In this document: positions 8,143 to 18,500 of the stretch, in pieces
Position numbering within the stretch: position 1 is the stretch's first letter
Layout of the letters: every line of letters starts with the position of its first letter
Made by a program: the position numbers and the translations under genes
Origin: CBDUXT01 sp965371245
GTDB lineage: Bacteria > Planctomycetota > Phycisphaerae > UBA1845
Assembly (NCBI GenBank): GCA_965371245.1
Contig: CBDUXT010000034.1
Location: 1-53,830 of the forward strand
Direction: 5' to 3'
Length of the DNA stretch: 53,830 nt
The notes under the pieces: generated by a model
The model's database searches: none
The model's input: only the letters and a program-made list of their open reading frames with translations
What the model was told of the DNA's origin: nothing

Positions 8143-9984
8143 TCAATACCGGCAGGGAGAGGGTTGACCTGGCCCGCCTCCGCAATCGGCCCAGCTCTTG
8201 TAGTCACTCAAGGCGATGCTTGTATCGCCGTTGAAATCGGCGTTTCTACAGGGCGTCGGGTCCGTGAGTAGAACGGTTTGACCGAAGCAGTTTTGGAGCC
8301 GGGCCGCGTCGCGGAGGTCCACGAAACTGTTGTCGTCGACATCGCCGGGGACCGGGGGGTACTTGGCCAGCACGATGGCCTCTGAGAAATCGTCGAAGGT
8401 GACTTGCAGGGCGATCTTGTTGCCGTCGATGGCGTGACCGCTTGAGGCCAGGCGGTCTACGGTGCGGTTGCCCACGACGTCGCCCGTTGCGACTACGCGT
8501 GCTAGCTCTCCCGGAAGATCGGTGAAGATGCCGTTCCGGGTACCCTCAAACCTGGCGGTGAACACGACATGGCGTCCGTCGAACGCATGCGGCAGGAAGA
8601 AGACGCTGAAGGTGGTCGTTGACTCGGGCGCGAGCGTCTCAAACGAGGCAACGGTTTGAAGCGGGCCGTCGGCGTCGCTGTAGAAACCGCAGTTCACGAG
8701 CTGGTTGCTGCAACCAACAAAGCTGAATCTGTCCTCGCGCATCCGCACAACACCCCCCAGGTCAAATGGCGTTCCATCGGGCAAGGGGACGCTGTTGTCG
8801 TAGATCGTTTCAAGAGTCACGCCGTCATGGCGGAACACGCCGAGGATTCCTTGATCCGTATTCCCGCCCGCGAAGCCGACGTCATCACCATCAACTGCAA
8901 TGACCAAGTCTTCGAGGATGGTGAACGCGAACCCCGTACCGGGAATCAACGTTGAGGCGTTGGCAATGACATCGATCGTGCCGTTTCGCCAGACATACGC
9001 ACCCATCGAAGTCGTACCGTTCCGACCTGCGAACGCGACGCTTGTCCCGCTTAGTGAGGCAACCATCCCGAACTGCGGAAACTGAAAAAGATCAGTTCCG
9101 CCCGGGACGGCCATGGTCGAATCAATCACGCGTTCGAGCTTACCACGCACGTCGGTGTACAGCCCATTGACGACGTTGAATCGACCGCCGTGAAATGCCA
9201 CGGAGCCGTCACGTATGGGGGATCCCCGCTCGAGAACGGAAAACGAATCGGTCCGTTCGGGGATGATGGTCTGTAGGTGCTGCACAACGGATTGCAGATT
9301 CCCACCATCGATGGTCATTCGCACCAGATCGTCGTCGGCCTTGAAGAGGACCTCGCCGCGGTGGAGCGCGGGGGCGCGCAGACTGAACACGCCCAAAGTT
9401 GCGGTGTCCGTCAGGATCGATAGTTCCGGGATGGGGGTCGTGGTTACGAAGAGTCGGGCGGCGTACGATTCGATGCTGATCGCTCCGGTGCCGGTGCGCA
9501 TGCGGTAGACCAGTGACGCGCCGTCGAGGGTTGCGTTCCCGACGACGCCCGCCGAGCCGGTCGCCCCGAACCGGCCGGCGCCGAAGACGAGTGCGTACCA
9601 ACCGGGAGTCAGGGTCACTCGAAGATTGGCCGACACCTCTTTCGTTGTTGGCGGTAGGTCGATCAATGTCGCCCCGAGGACGGCGCCGCTTTCAAAGTCG
9701 TTGGGGGCGATCCTGTCGGACTCGCCGTCGATTCTGACGATGGCTCCGAAGATCGGGGCTCCGTGTTCGAAATCGCGGAAGCGTCCGCCGATGCTGCCGG
9801 TTTCAACGGGCTCGGTGACCTGGAAATTGGCCGTGATGTACCAGAACTCGTTTGCGGGCCCACCACAGGAGCAATCAGTTTCAGAGGCCGGCGCGCTCTC
9901 GAAGATCAGCCCGGCACGAGCGGGTACGCCGGCGCGAAGCATGAGAACGCCCAGCAAGCATGCGTAGCGTACGTATGTCTTCAT
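8143..9984 (-). CDS. exported protein with dockerin-like C-terminus
   Basis: 613 residues. The frame opens at 10089, but the ATG at 9984 has GGAGGG seven bases upstream and starts a clear signal peptide ('MKTYVRYACLLGVLML', cleavage likely after 'PARAG'). The body is strand-rich. Residues about 200-520 contain repeated units with 'SVAFHGGRFNVVNGLYTDV', 'TSVAFAGRNGTTSMGAYVW', 'GFAGGNTDQGILGVFR' and 'VVFTARFEGTRNGIFTDL', suggesting a beta-propeller or solenoid of about 60-residue repeats. The tail 'PGDVDDNSFVDLRDAARLQN' and 'DFNGDTSIALSDYKSWADC' is a pair of dockerin-type calcium loops, common on planctomycete surface proteins. Role probably structural or binding at the cell surface; no catalytic motif seen. 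Confidence 0.85.
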   Translation of the reverse strand: MKTYVRYACLLGVLMLRAGVPARAGLIFESAPASETDCSCGGPANEFWYITANFQVTEPVETGSIGGRFRDFEHGAPIFGAIVRIDGESDRIAPNDFESGAVLGATLIDLPPTTKEVSANLRVTLTPGWYALVFGAGRFGATGSAGVVGNATLDGASLVYRMRTGTGAISIESYAARLFVTTTPIPELSILTDTATLGVFSLRAPALHRGEVLFKADDDLVRMTIDGGNLQSVVQHLQTIIPERTDSFSVLERGSPIRDGSVAFHGGRFNVVNGLYTDVRGKLERVIDSTMAVPGGTDLFQFPQFGMVASLSGTSVAFAGRNGTTSMGAYVWRNGTIDVIANASTLIPGTGFAFTILEDLVIAVDGDDVGFAGGNTDQGILGVFRHDGVTLETIYDNSVPLPDGTPFDLGGVVRMREDRFSFVGCSNQLVNCGFYSDADGPLQTVASFETLAPESTTTFSVFFLPHAFDGRHVVFTARFEGTRNGIFTDLPGELARVVATGDVVGNRTVDRLASSGHAIDGNKIALQVTFDDFSEAIVLAKYPPVPGDVDDNSFVDLRDAARLQNCFGQTVLLTDPTPCRNADFNGDTSIALSDYKSWADCGGGPGQPSPCRY

Positions 9985-10101
9985 CACGACCCTCCACGCA
10001 TCGAGACTAACCGGGCGCGGGCCTTGAGACCCGCGCTGAAAGAATTGAGCGAAACGACCGAGACGGCATTGTACGGAAACTCGAGACATCGATGCAAGCC
10101 A

Positions 10102-10131
10102 GGTAGGGCAGGTTGTTGACCTGCCTCTACC
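10102..10131. repeat. intergenic hairpin
   Basis: GGTAG-GGCAGGT, loop TGTTG, ACCTGCC-(T)-CTACC: a 12-bp stem with one bulged T at 10126. It lies upstream of the dockerin protein gene and has no T-run, so it is more like the other dispersed palindromes than a terminator. Confidence 0.45.
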
Positions 10132-10192
10132 ATCCGGCTCGAAGTCGGGAGAATGTCAAATGGTGCGGCGGCGATATAGTGAAGGCAGATGA

Positions 10193-10399
10193 ATCACCGG
10201 TCCTACCGGGCTAGGGCGCATCGGCACGCACTTCGAGGAGAGTGGCTACTTCTGGTCGTCGTTCACCCGCGGCGTGTTCATCGGCGACGATGTCTTCGCC
10301 GTGACCGATCACGGCATCCGCGGCGCGCCGATCTCCAACCCGCCCTCGGTTCCCTATGAGCTGCCTCTGGAAGGCCCGGGCGCCACCGCGCCGAGGTGA
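10193..10399 (+). pseudogene. C-terminal remnant of a beta-propeller domain protein
   Basis: This stretch is open in one frame from a TGA at 10190 to a TGA at 10397-10399 and reads in part 'LGRIGTHFEESGYFWSSF', 'TRGVFIGDDVFAVTDHGIR'. The pattern of a tyrosine/tryptophan-rich strand followed by 'RGVFIGDxxFAVTDxGI' resembles the last blade of secreted Beta_propel (PF09826-type) proteins. There is no start codon with a ribosome site and the remaining several hundred residues are absent, so it is treated as a remnant. Family assignment is from memory of the pattern. Confidence 0.45.
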
Positions 10400-10712
10400 G
10401 GTACGTGCCGGTGTTTGTATCTATCTAGCAGCCCGGTCACGGTCGTGGAGCGGGGACCGGGTGCGTGACAGAATCGGCGCAAATCAGCTTTCAGAGCACC
10501 GGGGCACGAGCCCGGTGACAGGCTGATGCGGGGGTCCGCAGACTGGCGCCCGCGGCTCTGATTCGGCGTACCCGTCCTGCCGGAAATCTCACGGATCCGT
10601 CGTGACCCTGCCTGTACACTTCGCCTCAACGCCGCTATACGAAGCCCAAGGCTCGCGCGTGCCTGGGCGAGGGCAGCGAGCCGGATCCGGGTGGGTACGA
10701 TAGGAGACGCAC

Positions 10713-11798
10713 ATGGCGCATGGGGCGGCGCTTACCACGAACAGGACCGGTGCGTGGGCGCGCACCGGTAGCAACATCGCTCGCCCGCGACGCGGCGCGA
10801 TGCTTCGATCACTCGGCGCGATGCTGCTTTGCGCGATGACCTTCTGCTCCGCGCCGCCCACGATCGAAGTGAGCGACATCGTCAGCCTCGACGTGGTGGC
10901 GGCCGATGCCGTGGCGTTGCGCAACGTCGATATGCTTGCCTTCGATGCCTTCGGGAATCTACTCGCCAACCGTGAAGTGCGTGGCTCGGCCGGCGGGGTT
11001 ACTTACATCGATGTCGCCAACGGGACGGCCACCGTTTTGCTGACCGGGATCAGCCGGGCGGACGGCATCACGCTGCATCCATCCGGGGCGATCTACATCA
11101 CGAGTGAGGTAAGCGGTGCCTCCACGTCGGATCGCATCTTTCGCGTTGACTTGACGTACGACGCGAATCAAGTCCCGGTGAGCGCGGCGGCCACCTCGAT
11201 CACCACATCTCTCGCCATCGACAACCCCGAGGGCATCGTCGCGTTGCACATCGACAACGAGTACGGAAGCGCGGGCGCCCTGTTCGTCTGTGAGGATCGC
11301 TCGCCGGGACGAGTGTTCCGCCTCGTTCCGGACGATACAGACATGGCCATCGCGTCGGTTCTGGTCGATCTTGCCGCCGATCTCACAAGACCGGAAGGAA
11401 TCGCACTCGGCGACTTCGGGGGTGGCCTGAATGCCGCGCGCCTCTTTGTCGCCGAGACCAACGGTGGCAACGTGCTTCAAATCGCCCCGGATGGCTCGGT
11501 CGGTGTGGTGGGCGACCCGGCCGCGGTGTCGATGGTCAAACCCGACAACGTTGCCTTCGGGTTCGACGGTCGACTCTACGTTTCGGAAGATGTCGGGTCG
11601 GGAGCCGGACGGATCATCCGAATCGACGCGGACGGAACCCACGAGGTTGCGCTGTCGGGGTTCAACTTGCCGCAGGGCTTGGCCTTCGATTCCACAACGA
11701 ATGATCTCTACATCGCCGAGCAGGGGGCCGACCGTGTCTGGCGCGCGCGATTCCGTACGACGGCCAAAGCCCGCCGCTCACGCCGAAACGACCGGTGA
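10713..11798 (+). CDS. exported NHL/SMP-30-like beta-propeller protein
   Basis: 361 residues. The ATG at 10713 has GGAG seven bases upstream; a second ATG at 10800 would begin directly at the hydrophobic export segment ('MLRSLGAMLLCAMTFCSA'). The rest is a run of propeller blades: 'NVDMLAFDAFGNLLANRE', 'ADGITLHPSGAIYITSEV', 'PEGIALGDFGGGLNAARLFV', 'KPDNVAFGFDGRLYVSED' and 'LPQGLAFDSTTNDLYIAEQ'. This spacing fits six-bladed SMP-30/gluconolactonase or NHL folds. No lactonase metal site is obvious, so a binding role is as likely as catalysis. The C-terminus is basic ('TTAKARRSRRNDR'). Stands alone. Confidence 0.75.
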   Translation: MAHGAALTTNRTGAWARTGSNIARPRRGAMLRSLGAMLLCAMTFCSAPPTIEVSDIVSLDVVAADAVALRNVDMLAFDAFGNLLANREVRGSAGGVTYIDVANGTATVLLTGISRADGITLHPSGAIYITSEVSGASTSDRIFRVDLTYDANQVPVSAAATSITTSLAIDNPEGIVALHIDNEYGSAGALFVCEDRSPGRVFRLVPDDTDMAIASVLVDLAADLTRPEGIALGDFGGGLNAARLFVAETNGGNVLQIAPDGSVGVVGDPAAVSMVKPDNVAFGFDGRLYVSEDVGSGAGRIIRIDADGTHEVALSGFNLPQGLAFDSTTNDLYIAEQGADRVWRARFRTTAKARRSRRNDR

Positions 11799-12298
11799 AC
11801 CCCGGTGACCGTGTGCTGCGGTCCCGCTCACTGATCGCATTCGTCCTATAACCCGGCCGGAGCACCGGAAGTCTTCAAGGATGGTCGTAGGCATGGGCCG
11901 CGCTGTCCGGCTGAGCCCCCGAGCCGAGCCAGGAGGCGTCCGTCTGGATGTGAAGTTTCTGAACTATTTACAAATGCGCGCCGGCGACGAGGCGCTGGAC
12001 CAGCGCCGGATGCCGCCTCGACCCCGACCGTAATCCTCCGACGTTGCGTGCGGGCTGCTCGCTCGGGAAACAAGCCGGAATCGGGCGCGGTGTCACGAAT
12101 CCGCACAGAGTATTCGAGCATCCCACCATCCAGAGCTAAACCCGCTCGGTAACGTCCACGATAAGTGTGGTTGTTAGTGCGGCAATCGCCCCCGGACTAC
12201 GGCAATCGTACGCACGTGGACCTGAACCCTATCGCGGGCACGGTATGGGCTGATTCCACGGCACAATGTCTTGGCCATCCACTTCAGAGAGTTCAGAT
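11799..12298. other. intergenic region
   Basis: 500 bases without a supported gene. A 17-base perfect palindrome, GGCGCTGGACCAGCGCC, lies at 11991-12007. No promoter, terminator or RNA gene was recognised. Confidence 0.4.
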
Positions 12299-14662
12299 AT
12301 GACGCGGAAACGATCTTGGGGGGTCCGATGCACGATCATTGCTTGTTCGGTCTCAACGGCCATCAGCGGCGTGGCCATGCTTCTGCCCGGCTGTGCCGGA
12401 TCGACGGGATCCGGCTCGACGGGCACGCAGTTCAACGGGGTGGCCAAGGGTACCATATCGAACAGTAGCTCCACGCGTGAATCGCTTGACGCGGCGACCG
12501 GCCGTGCCAGTCAAGCGCTCCCCGCGGATATCGATGCCGCGGTCGTGCGCGTGACGTTCGAGACCATTGATGGTGGTCCGCTGGTCGATGCCGCCGGCGA
12601 GCCCTTTCCGGCTTCCGGAGTCGATGCCACAGGCGCGTTCTCGGTGGACGGGTTACCCGTAGGGACGATCTTCGTCGTGGCCGTGGATTTGGACGGTGAC
12701 GGCGACCCGGACATTCGACACATCATCCAGATTCCCGCGGACGCCTCGGGCACGGGCGGTCAACTGGAGAACATCGTCGTTGACCCGCTTACGACGCTCA
12801 TCGTCTCCAAGCTCAACTCCATCTTGCAGCAGAGCGGGATCGACGCCGCCGAACTGGAGGTTTCACTGACTGCGATCGTCGAACGCATCGTGGATGCGTT
12901 CACGCATCTGTTCGAAGAAAGCGGATTCGATCAGAGCCTGACAATCGCTGACATCGAAGGGCTTACGGCGGCCAATGTCGAAGAGCTTTTTGCGGCCTTG
13001 CTGCCCGCGAGCGTACGGACCGGAATCGAGACGGTCGAAGGGACCATCGCGCTGGAAACGGCCGGAGACATCGGTGCCGCCCTTCGCGCCGCGGCGGAGG
13101 TCTTCCTTCGTGCCGGGTTCCCGATCGCGGATGAGCCGGGCGGCGTCGATCTGAGCTTTCTCGGCGATCTGCCGAACGTGCTGGTCGGCTCCATCGACTT
13201 GCTGTTCGGCCCCACGGATGGCGTCGCGGAACCCCCGGTCGCCGCGCAGGCCCTTCTCGACGGCGAGCTTCCGGTGATCTACCTGAGCACGATCACGGAG
13301 CCCGACCGCAACTTCGTGGTCAACGACGAATTCGACCCCGACGAGGGCGGACACCATCTGCCGGTGCTCAAGGAGAAGATGCTCATTCGCATGGCCCGGT
13401 TGCACCTCGAGGACCGGGTGATCACGGTTCGAAATCTCCACAATCTTCTCACCAGCGAGACGATCGGTCTGGGTGTCAGGCTTACCTATTCGCTTCCCAC
13501 GCACGATTTCAATGGTCCCCCGCCACTGGTCTTCGAGACCCTCAACGGCGAAGGCGTCGCCATCGACATCGACACGATTCTCTTTGAGCTGTTCGAAGCG
13601 GGCTTGTTCGATCCATCGACCGATGTTGATACGCTTGAGGCCGAGCAGCAGCTCATTCGAGACAAGATGCGCGAGCTGCTCGTGGGCACGGTTGCGCCTT
13701 CCATGGACCGCTTGTTCGGGGCGCTGCTCAGCGATCGCATTGAAACGACCGATCAGCTCTTCAGCTTCATCCGCAAGGCCAAGGTGCATCTGCCGTTCAG
13801 TCGCTCGGGGCCGTCCACCTTCTTCGTCATCGCCGACGGCGACAAGTTTCGACCGGACGCCGGGGTGGTCAATCCGGTCTCCGTCGATGTCGAGTTCGGT
13901 CCCGACGGCAAACCGACCCGCGTCACCTACAACAGCGCTCACACGGGAGCCTTCTACCTCGGCTTCACGTTCGAAACGGAACTGAGCAATGTCGTCCAGC
14001 TGCTCGTTCGTCAGACGGGTTTCTTCCTCCACGGTCCGAACGGCGGGCCGGTGTTCACCGACATGGGCGACGCCGCCGTGTTCGAACCGGTCAACGGCGT
14101 TCCGTTCACCGATTTCGTTTCAGAGCAGGGTGAGTTCTGGCCAGGCGTCCCCGTGTCCGTGTCCAACCCCGAGTTTCGCATCGACACGGAGAGCACCGAC
14201 GGGCTCAACGACGCGACGACGCAGCTCTTCGTTCTGGCCCTCACGCCGGGTCAAGACTCGGAACCCGTCCGGGTGAACTTCGATTTGGCCACCGCAACGT
14301 TCACGGCCTCGCCGACGGGACGATACTACCTGATGTTCATGCCGGAAACGGAGGGTTTCGGTCTGTTCGGGCTCTATGACATCGATCTGAACTTCATGGC
14401 CAGCGTTAACGACCTAACCGGCACGGGGTTCGTCGATAGCTCCACCGGGTTCATCGAGGAGCCGACTCTCACCGACGGCACGCAACCTCCCCCCGGACGG
14501 TACCGCGCTCGCGTCCGTTCCAACCACGACGCTGGACGATCCGAACGCCGAACAAACCGCCGTCACGACGACCGACCCGACACTCGAGCCGCCTCCGCCG
14601 GACGGCACAACCACGACGGAGCCGTTTCCAACGTTCGAGCCGGCTCTTGTGAACCCCATTGA
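12299..14662 (+). CDS. large lipoprotein, 5' part, interrupted by a frameshift
   Basis: The ATG at 12299 starts a lipoprotein signal with box 'AMLLPGCAGS'; the frame also allows 12266. After a Gly/Ser/Thr linker there is a strand-rich segment ('FVVAVDLDGDGDPDIRHIIQ') that resembles a carboxypeptidase-regulatory-like or Ig fold. Long helical and beta regions follow with no recognised catalytic motif, including the repeated 'GPNGGPVFTDMGDAAVFEP' type signature of surface proteins. From about 14489 the reading turns to Arg-rich nonsense ('PPPGRYRARVRSNHDAGRS'), while another frame continues as a Thr/Pro linker into the gene part at 14649. The change sits in a run of six C (14489-14494); five C would restore one 995-residue lipoprotein. 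Function unknown. Confidence 0.7.
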   Translation: MTRKRSWGVRCTIIACSVSTAISGVAMLLPGCAGSTGSGSTGTQFNGVAKGTISNSSSTRESLDAATGRASQALPADIDAAVVRVTFETIDGGPLVDAAGEPFPASGVDATGAFSVDGLPVGTIFVVAVDLDGDGDPDIRHIIQIPADASGTGGQLENIVVDPLTTLIVSKLNSILQQSGIDAAELEVSLTAIVERIVDAFTHLFEESGFDQSLTIADIEGLTAANVEELFAALLPASVRTGIETVEGTIALETAGDIGAALRAAAEVFLRAGFPIADEPGGVDLSFLGDLPNVLVGSIDLLFGPTDGVAEPPVAAQALLDGELPVIYLSTITEPDRNFVVNDEFDPDEGGHHLPVLKEKMLIRMARLHLEDRVITVRNLHNLLTSETIGLGVRLTYSLPTHDFNGPPPLVFETLNGEGVAIDIDTILFELFEAGLFDPSTDVDTLEAEQQLIRDKMRELLVGTVAPSMDRLFGALLSDRIETTDQLFSFIRKAKVHLPFSRSGPSTFFVIADGDKFRPDAGVVNPVSVDVEFGPDGKPTRVTYNSAHTGAFYLGFTFETELSNVVQLLVRQTGFFLHGPNGGPVFTDMGDAAVFEPVNGVPFTDFVSEQGEFWPGVPVSVSNPEFRIDTESTDGLNDATTQLFVLALTPGQDSEPVRVNFDLATATFTASPTGRYYLMFMPETEGFGLFGLYDIDLNFMASVNDLTGTGFVDSSTGFIEEPTLTDGTQPPPGRYRARVRSNHDAGRSERRTNRRHDDRPDTRAASAGRHNHDGAVSNVRAGSCEPH

Positions 14663-15287
14663 GATCGTGGGTCTCACGGTCCAGCCGCAGTTCTTCCGTT
14701 TCGTATTTGGGGCCGAGGTTCCCAACGAACGGTTCGACCCGGCAGGCAACCCGTATTTTGACGACGTCAACGGCAACGGCGTGGAGGATACGGGCGAAGT
14801 CACGGCCGACTTCCGGCCAACGCTCTTTAACCCCGACGATTGGCGTTCGACGGACGTGAGCCGTTACTACCGTCGCGCGGGCGGTGGTTCCGTGATCGTC
14901 GAGGAGATCGACTTTGCCTCGCCTGAGCCGCGTGCGTTCGACGGTGAGTTGCTCGTGCCACGAAGCTTCCGGCCGCGGCTGAACGCATTCAAGTTCGGGC
15001 GGCCGAACTCGGCGATCAACTTGTTGACGACGTTTTTGCCTCCGGAGTTCTTTGACGGAACGCATTCCATCGCCGCGGACACACGGCTCGGAATCTTCCC
15101 GGCGTTGGCGATGATCAACCTGGTGATGGAGCAGATGTTCAACGTGGAGGCGACCATCGACATCGACGGTCCGGGTCCGTTCCAGCCGGAATCGGTGCTG
15201 ATCGATGCACACCTGTTCGTGGTGCCGGTCGGCGATCCGCTTGCCCTGCTTCTCGAAGGCTTCGAGTCGTTGTCCGAGCCGCGGTAA
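14649..15287 (+). CDS. large lipoprotein, 3' part after frameshift
   Basis: This open stretch is the continuation of the lipoprotein begun at 12299. Read back in the same frame to 14490, it gives a Thr/Pro-rich linker ('TALASVPTTTLDDPNAEQ', 'TTTTEPFPTFEPALVNP') that leads straight into 'IEIVGLTVQPQFFRFVFG'. The GTG at 14649 is thus probably an internal Val, not a start; it has no ribosome site. The domain includes a calcium-loop-like 'YFDDVNGNGVEDTGEV' and ends with 'ALLLEGFESLSEPR'. The full-length form would be an outer-surface lipoprotein. A strong hairpin follows the stop by 13 bases. Confidence 0.65.
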   Translation: MNPIEIVGLTVQPQFFRFVFGAEVPNERFDPAGNPYFDDVNGNGVEDTGEVTADFRPTLFNPDDWRSTDVSRYYRRAGGGSVIVEEIDFASPEPRAFDGELLVPRSFRPRLNAFKFGRPNSAINLLTTFLPPEFFDGTHSIAADTRLGIFPALAMINLVMEQMFNVEATIDIDGPGPFQPESVLIDAHLFVVPVGDPLALLLEGFESLSEPR

Positions 15288-15300
15288 GGCGAAACAAAAG

Positions 15301-15340
15301 GGCGTCGAAGCGCCGGAAACGCATTCGGCGTTTCGACGTC
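15301..15340 (+). terminator. hairpin terminator after the lipoprotein gene
   Basis: Stem CGTCGAAGCGCCG (15303-15315) pairs with CGGCGTTTCGACG (15326-15338) around a ten-base loop, with one G-U pair, and extends to 15301/15340. It begins 13 bases past the stop at 15287. Only a short T-rich tail (TTACATCTT) follows. Confidence 0.6.
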
Positions 15341-15574
15341 TTACATCTTCGCGCCGCGGGCAAACTGGCTACAGGTCTGTCCGACCAAACCCCCAGGTCA
15401 CCCAACCCCCGCGCACCAGGAAAGCCGCTCAGAGCGACGGGATTCCCACCTCCCCCTTCCTGCCCACGGCCAGTTTCAGCCCCCTAACGCCAAGTTTGGT
15501 GACAACTCTGGCGATCCGTGACACGAACAGCCAAACGGTGTACTCTGCCAGACTGATCTGGGAGAATCGACACC

Positions 15575-18500
15575 ATGACGACGCTTCACATTCGCCAAGA
15601 CCCTCCGCAAGACCGCAACTATCCCATACGCCTTACCCTGAAGGGAGCGGGCCCTCACGATCTGACGGCGAAGGCGACCATCCAGTTCGCACTCACCGAG
15701 CAGGAACAGGACGATCTCCGCCGGTATCTTGAAGACTACCTCGAACGTGCCGAGAGCGTGGAGCCCATCACCGTTCAGCAGGTCGAGGCGATGATGAAGA
15801 CCCGCGGCGAGGAACTCTACGCCAAAGTACTAACAGCCAACGGTGGCACCCAGGCGCTCTGGTTCTCCATCCGCAACGAGCTGGCCGATCTGCGTGTCGA
15901 GATCGCGACCGGGGTCGCCGAAGCCGCTTCCATCCCCTGGGAACTGATGCGCGATCCGAAAATGGACTCGCCCATTTCCCTTCGCGTGAAATCCTTCGTT
16001 CGCGTCCAGTCCGATCCGAACATCTCCTTTGTTTCCGTCCCACCCGCCCAGGGTGGCCGGGTTCGCCTTCTCTACGTCGTGTGCCGCCCCAACGGACGCA
16101 ACGACGTCGAACTGCGTGCCGTGGCCAACCGCCTGCTACAAGACCTCGGGGAGGATCGCCCCCGCTTCGACATCAAGGCCCTCCGTCCGCCCACGTTCGA
16201 GCAACTCGAAAAAGAACTGACCGACGCCAAGGCGGCGGGCCGCCCCTATCACATTGTCCATTTCGATGGGCATGGTATTTACGCCGACCTGAGCAAAACG
16301 ACACTGGCGGACTGGCTAAGCACCCTGAGCGCCCTCACGCTGGGTGGCAAGAACTCCGGCAAGCACGGCTATCTACTGTTCGAGCATGCCGGCGCAGAGA
16401 AAATACGCCCCGTGGATGGTCAAACGCTCGGCCGGCTTCTCCATGACAACGGCGTGCCGATCCTGGTTCTAAACGCGTGTCAGTCCGCGATGCACGAAGC
16501 CACCGACGCCCCGAAAGCGACCGACGGCGTCCACGACGAAATCCGCGCCATCGGCTCGCTCGCCCAGTCAGTCGTGGATCAGGGTATCCCCGGCGTTCTC
16601 GGCATGCGCTACAAGGTGTATGTCGTCACCGCTGCCCAATACATCGGCCGGCTCTATGCCGCACTGGCCAAGGGGCGCGGCTTCGGCCAGGCGGCCACCG
16701 AGGGACGCAAATATCTTCAGCTCCACCCCGATCGCTGGGTGGGCCTTGGTCCCCGTCCACTTCAGGACTGGTTCGTCCCCGTCGTCTACGAGGCCGGTCG
16801 CGTCGAGCTCTTCCCCGGCGGCAAGCCCACCGAGCTGAGTGACGCCCCGGAGCTTGATCCCGTCCAGCAAAGCACCGCCCTTCTTCGCTATGTCCCCGAA
16901 GAAGGCTTCGTCGGACGCGACGAGACCCTCCTCGCCCTGGACCGCGCCTTCGACAGTCATCGCGTCGTTTTGCTGCACGCCTACGCCGGGCAGGGGAAAA
17001 GCACCACGGCCGTCGAGTTCGCCCGCTGGTATGCCGTCACCGGCGGGCTCGGTGAACAACCCATCGTCCTGCTCACCTCGTTCGAACGTCACACGGACCT
17101 CGACGACCTACTCAGCCAGATCGGCCGGCCCTTTGCCCCGCTTCTGGAGTCCAAGGGGATTGACTGGAGCGCCGTGAACGACGCCGACGAGCGTCGCAAA
17201 CTCGTTCTGGGGATCCTCCGCGCCTTTCCCGTCCTTTGGATCTGGGACAACGTCGAACCCGTGGCCGGCTTCCCGGAAGGCGTCGAGTCTGATTGGACCC
17301 CGGCCGAGCAGAGCGATCTTTGCGACTTTCTCCATCAACTCAAGCTCGACGCCGCCGGCAAGGCAAAGATCCTCCTCACCTCGCGCCGCGACGAAAAGAA
17401 GTGGCTCGGCGGCATACCGCATCGGATCGCCATGCCTCGCATGAGAGATTCCGATGCGGCCAAGCTGGCCCTCACACTGGGCGACCAAAAAAAGCTCGAG
17501 CGCTCGCAGATAATGCACTGGAGCCCGCTGCTCGACTACTGCTCGGGTAATCCCTTGACCCTGCGCGTCCTCGTCGGCCAGGCGGTCAAAGAGAGTCTGC
17601 GCGGCAGGCCGCAGATCGAGAAGTTCGTGGAAGGCATCCGCAGCGGCGAAAAAGAAATTGAAGACACCGACGAAGAGCAGGGCCGTGACAAGTCACTCGG
17701 CGCCTCGCTCGACTACGGCTTCAGCCATGCGTTTGAAGACGATGAACTCCCCATCATAGCTCTACTGCACCTCTTCCAGGGCACGGTGAATGTCGCTGCT
17801 CTTGGTTTCATGGGCGAGGCCGCTGAGCACGCCCTGCCGGAGTTGAAGGGCAAGAGCAAGGAGCATCTCACCGGCTTGCTTGAGCGCGCCAAGGAGACGG
17901 GGCTGCTGACGCAAATCGGACCGGCGTATTTCACCATCCATCCCGCGCTGCCGTGGTTCCTCCGCCAGCTCTTCGCCCGCCACTACGACGGCAAGGCGGC
18001 CCGCTCCACCTGCCGGGCCGCTCTCCACGCCTGGGTCGAGGCGGTCGGCGCTCTGGGCACCTACTACCACGGGAGGTTTAACGAAGGCGACCAGCGTGTC
18101 ATTAACTTATTGGAACTGGAGGAGGCCAACCTCCTCCACGCCCGTCGTCTTGCCCGTCGGAACCAGTGGTGGAGTTCGGTCTTAGCCTGCATGCAGGGCC
18201 TGAATGGACTCTATGGTTATCAAGGCCGCACGGCAGAGTGGGCCAGGCTTGTCGAGGAAATCGTCCCCGATTACTGCACCGACGACGATGCACCCATCTC
18301 AGGGTGTGAGAACAGTTACAGCATGGTCATGGGCTACCGCGTCGAACTGGCAAAGAACCATGAGCGCAAACTCAGGAAGGCCGCTGGCCTTCAGAAGAAA
18401 CGCGTCGAATGGAACCACCGTCTAGCTGCCGCCGCCCTGACCTTGCCCGAGGACGCCCCACTGGACGACCACCAGCGCCACCTGCTGCGGACGATGGCGA

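Larger units (their letters stand above)
9985..10712. other. intergenic region with a gene remnant and a hairpin
   Basis: 728 bases between divergent genes. It holds the hairpin at 10102-10131 and a beta-propeller-like coding remnant at 10193-10399. The rest (10400-10712) shows nothing recognisable apart from the ribosome site of the next gene. Confidence 0.4.

Noticed and set aside
12863..14032. 389-codon minus-strand open frame within the split lipoprotein gene
   Set aside because: No start signal or motif; the plus-strand frame has a lipobox and beta-domain pattern.
14649..15287. Independent gene starting with GTG at 14649
   Set aside because: The frame continues upstream as a Thr/Pro linker that joins the lipoprotein by a one-base change, and no ribosome site precedes the GTG.
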